DNA of 13,521 nt. It comes from an uncultured Pseudomonadota bacterium (GTDB lineage Bacteria > SAR324 > NAC60-12). Every line of letters starts with the position of its first letter. Position 1 is the first letter of the stretch. Positions 1 through 6,176 of the stretch are shown here, in pieces. The notes below the pieces were generated by a model that was not told where the DNA came from, did not search any database, and saw nothing but the letters and a program-made list of their open reading frames with translations. The stretch is from positions 1 to 13,521 of the forward strand of contig CAJXNF010000037.1 in assembly GCA_913056375.1 (NCBI GenBank), written 5' to 3'. The position numbers and the translations under genes are program-made.

Positions 1-118
1 TGATGTCAAATACCTGATCAAGAGAGAAACTAGTCTACAGGCTAATTATCATAAGCCAGTGTCATTCAGTTTCAGTTGATTTAATTCTGAGATGATGCCA
101 ATACTTGTTCAAAACGAA

Positions 119-159
119 AGAAAAAAGCATTAAGCAGCACGTGTCACAGCTATTTTTTT
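119..159 (-). terminator. possible intrinsic terminator after the antiporter gene
   Basis: On the minus strand, an A-tract overlaps the antiporter stop codon. It is followed by a short GC-containing segment with self-complementary AGC/GCT stretches, then by a run of six T (plus-strand A121-126). The A-tract can also pair with the T-tract, giving the A-stem-U outline of an intrinsic terminator. The GC core is short and imperfect, so this is only a candidate. Confidence 0.3.
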
Positions 160-1366
160 ATTCGGAATGTTGTCGTGAGGCCAAATGCGTTTTGAGAGTG
201 ACAGGAGCATTGGCGTCAGCAGATTCACCAGAGTCAGCCTTTTTCAGGTTGGCAAACTCATTCTTGAAAATGATGTAATAGAGAATATTTGCAATCACAA
301 CCCCGATGACAGCTTTCCAACCAAAGTTGACCATCATAAAGGCAATATCCCAACCCCAAGGTGCAGCAACCATCAAAACTGGTGGCGCTGCAAAGTGGGT
401 TAGGGTTCCGCCGACAGACACGTTGACAAACAGCAAACCGATCGTCGCGTAGGCAAATTTCGGAGTGGGATTGTAATCATAGAATTGCTTGGCCAGTAAC
501 AAAGCAGCAATGGTCATCGCAGCTGGCTCTGTGATGAAGGATCCAAGCAGTGGAGCTAAAGTCAAAATCGAGAACCACCAAGCCTGAGTGGTAGATTGGC
601 CAAAAGCCGCCACTTTACCCATGATCTGTTCTGCCAGCTTCACGATCGGGCGGGTAGAGGCGATTGCCATAATCACTACAACAAACATGGGCTCGATGTA
701 GACCACCGTATGAGCGATGTAGTCCTTGAAGGTAGACCAGTCGTAGAAGCCAATGATGGCAACCATTAGCGCAATTACCCAAATCCCAAAGATTGCCTCC
801 ACTTCGCCAATGAAGTGAAACAACTCCGCTTTGAAAGATGGGCTGTTCTTAATGAACTCCTCAGATTTCCCTGCTTTGCGAAGCTCTTCTTCGTGGTGGT
901 GTTTAATGTGGTGCGCTTTTGCTGTTAGTGGAGCAGCCGCAAAAGTGTGGCAAATCGCTAACAGAAACACCAATGAGCCCACAAGGTTGAAGGGACTTTC
1001 TGCGATACGAGAAGCCAGAATCGATCCGATTCCTCCTCCCTCTGGGTCGTTATAATCTTCCAGGGCTATTGGAAAATTCGTTTCCACAGTTCCACCACCA
1101 CCACCGGCCGCAATCACGAATCCGGCAAGCAGTACGAACAAGACTGGAACCATCCAGGCTCTTCGGGACAAGGCTACAGCAGCCAAAGTAGACAGACTCC
1201 AGTCACGAATGCCGAGCTGTCGCTCAATTCCATCCAACATCTTTTGGATCGGTGCTGGCAAACTGGGGCTTCCCAGCACTTGTTCTCGAAACGCTACCGA
1301 ACTTCGGCGAGTTCGGTTCGCTGACGCTCCTGAGGACCGGCGTCGAAAGGAGGAATTTCTCCGCAT
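158..1366 (-). CDS. putative Na+/H+ antiporter (PF07399-like membrane protein)
   Basis: This is a polytopic inner-membrane protein of 402 aa that resembles the family annotated as 'putative Na+/H+ antiporter' (Pfam PF07399). I recall the family from its C-terminal half and could not search for it. About seven hydrophobic segments are visible, near residues 70-88, 127-147, 190-210, 220-240, 263-290, 300-335 and 345-370. Two similar polar-in-membrane motifs, GSFITEPAAM and GGTLTHFAAPP, look like the paired re-entrant segments of ion-transporter folds; this is inference. A His-rich loop (HHIKHHHEEE) follows the second segment. The start chosen is the ATG at 1366, because GGAG lies 6 nt upstream of it. 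An ATG at 1378 has no such site. The open frame runs back to 1555, but that part is Arg/Cys-rich and unlike the rest. The first 30 residues kept are still unusually Arg/Ser-rich. Transport direction and ion are not proven. Confidence 0.72.
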   Translation of the reverse strand: MRRNSSFRRRSSGASANRTRRSSVAFREQVLGSPSLPAPIQKMLDGIERQLGIRDWSLSTLAAVALSRRAWMVPVLFVLLAGFVIAAGGGGGTVETNFPIALEDYNDPEGGGIGSILASRIAESPFNLVGSLVFLLAICHTFAAAPLTAKAHHIKHHHEEELRKAGKSEEFIKNSPSFKAELFHFIGEVEAIFGIWVIALMVAIIGFYDWSTFKDYIAHTVVYIEPMFVVVIMAIASTRPIVKLAEQIMGKVAAFGQSTTQAWWFSILTLAPLLGSFITEPAAMTIAALLLAKQFYDYNPTPKFAYATIGLLFVNVSVGGTLTHFAAPPVLMVAAPWGWDIAFMMVNFGWKAVIGVVIANILYYIIFKNEFANLKKADSGESADANAPVTLKTHLASRQHSE

Positions 1367-1600
1367 TTTGGGCTCCATTGCTGAAAATATTATGAAAGGG
1401 GAGGTGATCGGGGGCGAAATTGATTTGGCTTTTTTCTGGCATGCCAACTTGGGATCAACTGGCAGATGCTGAAAACAGCGAAAGCGGCAGCGCCTGAAAT
1501 CTAGCGATTCGGACTGTCTGGAAACCCCTCTCCTGATTCGTTTGCAAGGATACATTGATCAGTTCCGAACGCAATCCGAAATTCCAGTAGCAGAGCGATT

Positions 1601-2431
1601 GTGTCAACGGACTCGCTAACGATCTTGCATCTGTCTGACTTACACTTCAGTGCATATCCCAAAAATTGGGACCAGTGGTTTTCCAAACGGCTACTGGGAG
1701 CTACCAATTGGTGGCTGAACCGGAGTTCGAAATATCCATCAAAACGCTGCCTTCAACTGATTGAAGTTGTGAGACAGATGGGTTGGGATCACTTGGTGAT
1801 TAGCGGAGATCTCACACAACTTGCGCTACCTGAGGAATTTGCCAAAGCACGAATGGCTTTGCGGCCCCTATTGCAGGATCAGGAAAGAGTTAGCGTTGTT
1901 CCTGGGAATCATGATTACTACGTTAGCGAAACCGAGGAATCAGACTATTTCCGAAGCTACTTTGGAAGTTTCTTTGGCAAACATGAAATTCACACCCGTC
2001 GATTGAATCAGGATTGGCACTTGATTGGTTGGCACAGCGCAACACCAACACCTTGGTATAGCGCTTCTGGCTTTGTCCGGCGTCAAACGCTAAAGGCCAC
2101 AGACGAGTACCTGCAACAACAAGCGGCAGATACGCGGTTTGTTCTGGTCAACCACTACCCAATCAGTTTTCCAGACAGGGAACACGACACGAAACACGAG
2201 TTGTTGAACTTGGAGCAGGTCCAGTATTGGCTAAGCAATCGGCCACAGATTCGACTATACCTGCATGGACACATTCATCATAACTGGCATCATGTGCAGC
2301 AATATGCATCGCATTCGCTGCATGTTGTCAATTCGGCTTCATCGACCATGATTGACGAGAAGTCCACATCCAGTTTTCACCGTATTCGGCTGTTAAAAGA
2401 CCAAATACAAGTGGAACCTATTAGTTTTTGA
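1601..2431 (+). CDS. calcineurin-like metallophosphoesterase
   Basis: A 276-aa soluble phosphoesterase of the calcineurin-like superfamily, which hydrolyses phosphomono- or diesters at a two-metal centre. All five signature blocks are present in order: LSDLHF (D13, H15), SGDLT, PGNHDYY, VNHYP and GHIHHN. No signal peptide or membrane segment is seen, so it probably acts in the cytoplasm. The length fits small class III-type cyclic nucleotide phosphodiesterases and related enzymes. The block after the first motif (KRLLGATNWWLNR) resembles uncharacterised members of the superfamily more than CpdA, so the substrate cannot be named. The start is GTG with no clear Shine-Dalgarno sequence. The gene is divergent from the antiporter gene and is followed 6 nt after its stop by a small exported protein, so the two are likely co-transcribed. 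Confidence 0.85.
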   Translation: MSTDSLTILHLSDLHFSAYPKNWDQWFSKRLLGATNWWLNRSSKYPSKRCLQLIEVVRQMGWDHLVISGDLTQLALPEEFAKARMALRPLLQDQERVSVVPGNHDYYVSETEESDYFRSYFGSFFGKHEIHTRRLNQDWHLIGWHSATPTPWYSASGFVRRQTLKATDEYLQQQAADTRFVLVNHYPISFPDREHDTKHELLNLEQVQYWLSNRPQIRLYLHGHIHHNWHHVQQYASHSLHVVNSASSTMIDEKSTSSFHRIRLLKDQIQVEPISF

Positions 2432-2437
2432 AAGCTC

Positions 2438-2845
2438 ATGTCCAAACTTTGGTTATCCTTCTGCTGTCTAGCTCTCGCTTTTCCAGCGTTTGCCCAAGGA
2501 AATAGCATATCTGGCAACCGCTGTGCTGAAGCAATCCGTCAACTGACAGAATTCGAACCAACTGGAATCTACGGAAGTAGCGTCGAACACGAATGGACAC
2601 CGGCTTCAATGTATCTGTTGCAGCGAGAAGCAGAGAAATATCGGGTACTGCACCGACATTTTCTGGATCAGGTAGAAGATTGGCGTTTCGAAGTGCTGGA
2701 AATGAAAGGAGGGAAAACGATGATGTTTGTTTTCGCTAAAACTTTTGAACCTCGCTACTGCGAAGGCCCTAACGCTTTTTTTGTCAAGAGAATCAAGCAG
2801 GAACCGATTGGGGAAACTCGCGCACGAGTTTCAGACAGGAGGTAG
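2438..2845 (+). CDS. small exported protein of unknown function
   Basis: A 135-aa protein that I do not recognise. Residues 1-19 form a convincing Sec signal peptide: basic K3, a hydrophobic core, and an AFA cleavage site before Q20. The mature part of about 116 aa carries only two cysteines (C29 and C108), which could form one disulphide in the periplasm; this is inference. It has no lipobox or further membrane segment. The C-terminus is basic (KRIKQEP, then several Arg). It starts 6 nt after the metallophosphoesterase stop, so it shares that transcript. Its last 15 nt overlap a possible tiny gene on the opposite strand. The signal peptide and operon position support a real gene, but no function can be given. 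Confidence 0.7.
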   Translation: MSKLWLSFCCLALAFPAFAQGNSISGNRCAEAIRQLTEFEPTGIYGSSVEHEWTPASMYLLQREAEKYRVLHRHFLDQVEDWRFEVLEMKGGKTMMFVFAKTFEPRYCEGPNAFFVKRIKQEPIGETRARVSDRR

Positions 2846-2956
2846 ATTTTCTTCTCGATTTCGTTTTCGGGAATTCCATCCGTGGCGCATTCGCTCCAGC
2901 GTCTGCTGCCACAGCATCTCTTCAAATTGTCGCAGAGAAAGGGGTTGATTCTTCAT
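2831..2956 (-). CDS. possible 41-aa basic protein
   Basis: A 41-codon frame starts with ATG at 2956 and ends with TGA at 2831. The start is preceded by AGAGGG with a spacing of about 7 nt, a plausible ribosome binding site. The product is basic, with many Arg and Lys in its second half (R22, R24, R30, K31, R32, R34), and its N-terminal half looks amphipathic (QFEEMLWQQTLERM). It lies 34 nt downstream of the 58-aa gene on the same strand, and its 3' end overlaps the 3' end of the exported-protein gene by 15 nt. The family is not recognised. At this length the frame could be chance; the binding site and operon-like position are the only support. Confidence 0.35.
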   Translation of the reverse strand: MKNQPLSLRQFEEMLWQQTLERMRHGWNSRKRNREENLPPV

Positions 2957-2990
2957 GACTCGTCCCTCTTTCGGAAGTCTGCGTCATTGC

Positions 2991-3167
2991 TTACCACAAA
3001 TCGCTTTCCTGGACTTCAATCATCTCCAGGACATCTTCCGTCAGAATTAGGTCATCACCGAAAATTGGTTCTCCAACTACTTTATCAATCTGATGAATTT
3101 GTCCACCTCGCTCCAGATAACGAGTGGTAGCTGCTTGAATTTCTTCGCGGGTGATTTGAAGGATCAT
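2991..3167 (-). CDS. 58-aa acidic small protein, unknown function
   Basis: A 58-aa protein whose ATG at 3167 follows AAGGAG by 5 nt, one of the best ribosome binding sites in the window. This decides the start over an in-frame ATG at 3224. The protein has two visible parts: a helical N-terminus ending in a YLERGG turn (residues 17-22), and an acidic C-terminus (GDD, TED, EVQESD) that finishes in Trp. It has no cysteines, signal peptide or membrane segment. I do not recognise the family. A Tyr/Phe-Leu-x-x-Gly-Gly-x-Ile turn occurs in assorted short bacterial proteins, but I cannot tie this one to any of them. The gene is divergent from the dksA-like gene, with a 245-nt AT-rich region between them. 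A possible basic 41-aa protein is encoded just downstream. Confidence 0.65.
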   Translation of the reverse strand: MILQITREEIQAATTRYLERGGQIHQIDKVVGEPIFGDDLILTEDVLEMIEVQESDLW

Positions 3168-3325
3168 GGGATCTCCTTGGTAAATTAATTTTTTATTAGT
3201 GAATGATTTCAGATGCCTAACCAATCTTATTCAAGAATTTTTTAGGCTGTTTATACACAATCTGCAGTATGCATGCCACGAATAAAAAAACTCCTTACCA
3301 CCCATAATTTCCCAAAACTTTATTT

Positions 3326-3344
3326 TTGGTCGGAAATCCGCCAA
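3326..3344. repeat. imperfect inverted repeat upstream of the dksA-like gene
   Basis: TTGG-T-CGG and CCG-CCAA face each other across AAAT, giving 7 paired bases with one bulged T. The repeat lies about 70 nt upstream of the dksA-like start, inside an AT-rich divergent intergenic region. No T-run follows on either strand, so an intrinsic terminator is unlikely. An operator or an mRNA-leader hairpin is possible. Confidence 0.35.
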
Positions 3345-3412
3345 GATGAATTCTTTGTAATTCATACCCAATACAATCTTTTCTGGTTTCTTATTCAGGG
3401 AGGAAATAGCCC

Positions 3413-3802
3413 ATGGCAGAAACCACATCAGAATCTGCACTTTCCGAAGAAGAATTAGAATATTTTCGCAAGAAGTTGCTCGCAATGCGTGATGAGATTT
3501 ACGCAGAAAGCGCAGCAACTGTTGAGGAAATGCAGAATGAGTCTACCCTCTACCCGGATCCAAACGACCGAGCCAGCCTGGAAGCCGAGCACTTCAACAC
3601 CCTGAGGATCAGAGATCGCGAACGAAAGTTACTCGGCAAGATCGAGGCTGCCTTACAGCGTATTGAAGATGGTACTTTCGGTATTTGTGAGATCACCGGC
3701 GAGCCGATTGAAAGAAAACGTCTGGAAGCCCGTCCCGTCACAACTCTCAGTCTGAAGGCAAAGGAAGAGCAGGAGCTCGAAGAACGTCGTCAACATCGCT
3801 GA
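3413..3802 (+). CDS. dksA: DksA/TraR-family RNA polymerase-binding regulator with one cysteine
   Basis: A 129-aa member of the DksA family, proteins that insert a coiled coil into the RNA polymerase secondary channel and act with ppGpp on rRNA and biosynthetic promoters. Residues 12-45 and 58-88 form the two arms of the coiled coil. The tip motif DxxDxA is intact as D49, D52 and A54. The C-terminal domain keeps the family sequence (FGICEITGEPI, then RLEARP). The four zinc ligands of E. coli DksA correspond here to C92, T95, S113 and A116, so only one cysteine remains. This resembles the zinc-independent paralogues exemplified by Pseudomonas DksA2 (C-T-T-A). The ATG follows AGGGAGGA, a strong ribosome binding site. 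hemL starts 26 nt after the stop, so this gene probably heads a dksA-hemL-pyrB-pyrC transcript. Whether it is the only DksA of the cell cannot be seen. Confidence 0.88.
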   Translation: MAETTSESALSEEELEYFRKKLLAMRDEIYAESAATVEEMQNESTLYPDPNDRASLEAEHFNTLRIRDRERKLLGKIEAALQRIEDGTFGICEITGEPIERKRLEARPVTTLSLKAKEEQELEERRQHR

Positions 3803-3828
3803 CCCAGAACCTACCCACCAACTCAATA

Positions 3829-5112
3829 ATGCAAATCAACCAATCATCCTCGCTTTTCGCCAGGGCTCAACTGCGCATTCCAGGTGGAGTGAACAGCCCT
3901 GTCCGAGCATTCAAATCTGTTCGCAGTACACCTCTTTTCATCCGTGAGGGGAAAGGAAGCCACATTACCGATGTCGATGGCAATGACTACATCGACTATA
4001 TTGGCTCTTGGGGGCCTCTTATTCTTGGACATTGTCACCCTGAAGTAATGGCTGCGATCGAAGAGGCGCTTCATCGAGGAGCTTCTTTTGGAACACCTAC
4101 CGAAGGAGAAGTGCATCTGGCAGAAATGATCTGTACTGCAGTGAACAGTGTCGAAATGGTCCGACTGACCAACTCTGGCACGGAAGCTTCCATGGCTGCG
4201 ATCCGTGTTGCCAGAGGATATACGGGCCGAGATAAAATCATCAAATTTGAAGGATGCTACCACGGCAGTGTGGACTCTTTATTGGTCAAAGCAGGATCAG
4301 GTGTGATGACTCTTGGCCTTCCAGACTCCCCAGGAGTACCTGCGTCTTTCGTTGAACACACGCTCCTTGCCGATTTCAATAATCTCGAGTCGGTCACCGA
4401 TCTCTTTGACGAATATGGTTCCGAGATCGCAGCCGTGGTTCTCGAACCTGTCGCAGGAAACATGGGAATGGTAGTGCCAGACCTAGATTTTCTGAAAGGA
4501 TTGCGGAATCTCTGCGATGTTCATGGATCCTTGTTGGTATTTGATGAAGTGATGACTGGCTTCCGAGTTGATTATGGAGGGGCTCAGGAGATCTTTGGGA
4601 TTATCCCTGACATGACTATTTTCGGAAAAGTGATTGGAGGAGGGTTACCGGTTGGAGCTTATGGAGGCAGACAAGATGTGATGTTGATGGTCGCACCCGC
4701 TGGTCCAGTTTATCAAGCGGGCACTTTATCTGGAAATCCACTGGCGGTAGCAGCAGGTCGCAAAACATTGGAAATTTTACAGGCTCCCGACACCTATGCG
4801 GAATTGAGTCGAAAATCCAACTGGCTGATCGATGAAATGCGGCAGAGCGCTGGACAAAATGGAATTCCATTTCAGACCAATGTCATGGGTGGGATGTTCG
4901 GCTTTTTCTTTGCTGAGAAACCGGTTCGCAATTATCAGGATGCTGCTGAATCAGATCAGGATCGCTTCCGTAAATTCTTCATGGGCATGCTAAAGGAAGG
5001 GATTTACTTGGCGCCTTCTGCCTTTGAAAGTGGCTTTATCTCAATGGCTCATACGGAAGAAGACCTAGAAAAAACAGCAGCAGCCTGCCGCAAAGTGATG
5101 GCTACCCTGTGA
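3829..5112 (+). CDS. hemL: glutamate-1-semialdehyde 2,1-aminomutase
   Basis: A 427-aa PLP enzyme, close to the E. coli length, that converts glutamate-1-semialdehyde to 5-aminolevulinate in the C5 route to heme and other tetrapyrroles. The family hallmark IPGGVNSPVRAF appears at the N-terminus. NSGTEA and YHGSVD bind the cofactor phosphate and ring, FDEVMTGFR carries the cofactor-contacting Asp, and K267 in FGKVIGGGLPVGAYGG is the Schiff-base lysine. The C-terminus (GIYLAPSAFESGFIS) is typical. The ATG lacks a recognisable Shine-Dalgarno sequence, so translation may depend on coupling to the dksA-like gene 26 nt upstream. Its TGA overlaps the GTG start of pyrB by 4 nt. Its presence implies that the host makes aminolevulinate from glutamyl-tRNA rather than by HemA-type ALA synthase. 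Confidence 0.96.
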   Translation: MQINQSSSLFARAQLRIPGGVNSPVRAFKSVRSTPLFIREGKGSHITDVDGNDYIDYIGSWGPLILGHCHPEVMAAIEEALHRGASFGTPTEGEVHLAEMICTAVNSVEMVRLTNSGTEASMAAIRVARGYTGRDKIIKFEGCYHGSVDSLLVKAGSGVMTLGLPDSPGVPASFVEHTLLADFNNLESVTDLFDEYGSEIAAVVLEPVAGNMGMVVPDLDFLKGLRNLCDVHGSLLVFDEVMTGFRVDYGGAQEIFGIIPDMTIFGKVIGGGLPVGAYGGRQDVMLMVAPAGPVYQAGTLSGNPLAVAAGRKTLEILQAPDTYAELSRKSNWLIDEMRQSAGQNGIPFQTNVMGGMFGFFFAEKPVRNYQDAAESDQDRFRKFFMGMLKEGIYLAPSAFESGFISMAHTEEDLEKTAAACRKVMATL

Positions 5113-6176
5113 GCTTGCTCACGATTGATGAATACCTTCGGCAGCCCGTAGCCGAGAGACTACCCTACTATCAGCGAGAAGGTCGACTATATCATGTGAT
5201 GATGTCACAACAGTTCCCTCGTCCGCTGATGGAGGAAATCTTCGGTGTCGCCAACACACTCAAGGCTATGTCACATGACTACGAAGGTCTTGAGTTCCTC
5301 TCTCGTCTGCTACGCCACAAGCGGGCGATGCTTTACTTCACCCAACCTTCGACTCGTACCTTTCTCTCCTTTTTGACTGCTTGCCAACTTGTCGGCATTA
5401 CTACCGGAGAAGTTCAAGATCCTGCACTATCTTCTGAATACAAGGGAGAGAGTCAGGAAGACGCGATCCGGGTCTTTAGCAGCTACTTCGATCTTGTCAT
5501 CATGCGTGACCCGAAACCTGGTTTTTGCGAATACATCGCATATCGCCAAGATCGGACCGGCTTCAGTGTCCCAATCCTCAACGGTGGCAGTGGCAAGGAC
5601 CAGCACCCCACCCAGGCGCTACTGGACCTCTACACGATGCACCGCTCCTTCCAGAAAATGGGTGGAATCTCTGGGAAGAAGTACGCTTTCGTGGGAGATC
5701 TTCAACGTGGTCGAGCTGTGCGCTCAGTCATGTATTTGCTCGCTAATTACGAAGATCTCGATTTCTATGCCGTCGCGCCCAAGGGCTTTCAAATTTCTCC
5801 AGACCTTCAACTACACTTAGAGGAACGTGGGGTTCGGCTACACTTCACAGATCAATTGAACGAGGTGTTGCCTGAAGTAGATTGCATTTATATGACCCGC
5901 GTACAGGATGAGTACGACCTCTCTGGAGAGTCGGGCAAGATCGACTTGGCCAACTTCAGCCTCACTGAAGAAAATGTGAATCTACTACCCGAACACGCCA
6001 TCATTCTTCACCCACTGCCTCGGCGTCAGGAGATATCCAGTGGGATCGATGCCAATCCACGAGCAATGTACTGGTCTCAGCTGCGTAACGGAGTCTATAT
6101 TCGGGCTGCCCTGCTGCTCTACATTTTTGGAAAAAACGAACAACTGCCGATTATCCAGGAAAAATCTAGCTCATGA
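5109..6176 (+). CDS. pyrB: aspartate carbamoyltransferase, divergent type
   Basis: This enzyme condenses carbamoyl phosphate and aspartate in the second step of de novo pyrimidine synthesis. The 355 aa exceed the roughly 310 of E. coli PyrB, mainly through an N-terminal extension of about 40 residues. The carbamoyl-phosphate loop reads FTQPSTRTFLSF (residues 77-88), so the usual Glu is Gln79 and the second Arg of STRTR is Phe85. The mobile loop retains the equivalents of E. coli S80 and K84 (SSEYKGES). HPTQALLDLYT, TRVQDEY and HPLPRR are all present. The GTG start overlaps the hemL stop by 4 nt, and the TGA overlaps the pyrC ATG by 4 nt. No regulatory chain (pyrI) lies nearby, so it is probably an unregulated trimer or a PyrC-associated complex. 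An ornithine carbamoyltransferase is less likely given the PyrC partner and loop residues. Confidence 0.88.
   Translation: MSLLTIDEYLRQPVAERLPYYQREGRLYHVMMSQQFPRPLMEEIFGVANTLKAMSHDYEGLEFLSRLLRHKRAMLYFTQPSTRTFLSFLTACQLVGITTGEVQDPALSSEYKGESQEDAIRVFSSYFDLVIMRDPKPGFCEYIAYRQDRTGFSVPILNGGSGKDQHPTQALLDLYTMHRSFQKMGGISGKKYAFVGDLQRGRAVRSVMYLLANYEDLDFYAVAPKGFQISPDLQLHLEERGVRLHFTDQLNEVLPEVDCIYMTRVQDEYDLSGESGKIDLANFSLTEENVNLLPEHAIILHPLPRRQEISSGIDANPRAMYWSQLRNGVYIRAALLLYIFGKNEQLPIIQEKSSS

Noticed and set aside
2..79. Open frame of 25 codons entering from the left edge and ending at TGA 77-79 (+)
   Set aside because: It could be the tail of an upstream gene, but 25 open codons are easily chance, and no motif is recognisable.
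1367..1555. In-frame extension of the antiporter gene upstream to 1555
   Set aside because: The 63 extra residues are Arg/Cys-rich and unlike the family, and the start has no binding site. The ATG at 1366 has GGAG at a good distance.
2882..3130. 82-codon plus-strand frame
   Set aside because: It is antisense to the 58-aa gene, which has the better ribosome binding site, and shows no family features.
2831..3167. Reading the small gene pair as a toxin-antitoxin system
   Set aside because: The order (acidic then basic) and size are suggestive only. Neither protein shows a known toxin or antitoxin motif.
3231..3518. 95-codon minus-strand frame across the dksA start
   Set aside because: It covers an AT-rich intergenic region and the antisense of a clear gene, has no ribosome binding site, and has a composition like random sequence.
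3844..4263. 139-codon frame antisense to hemL
   Set aside because: It is the shadow of an unambiguous enzyme gene. The product is Ser/Arg/Cys-rich without any motif.
5389..5820. 143-codon plus-strand frame inside pyrB
   Set aside because: It is an alternative frame of a gene with all PyrB motifs, and its product is low in recognisable structure.
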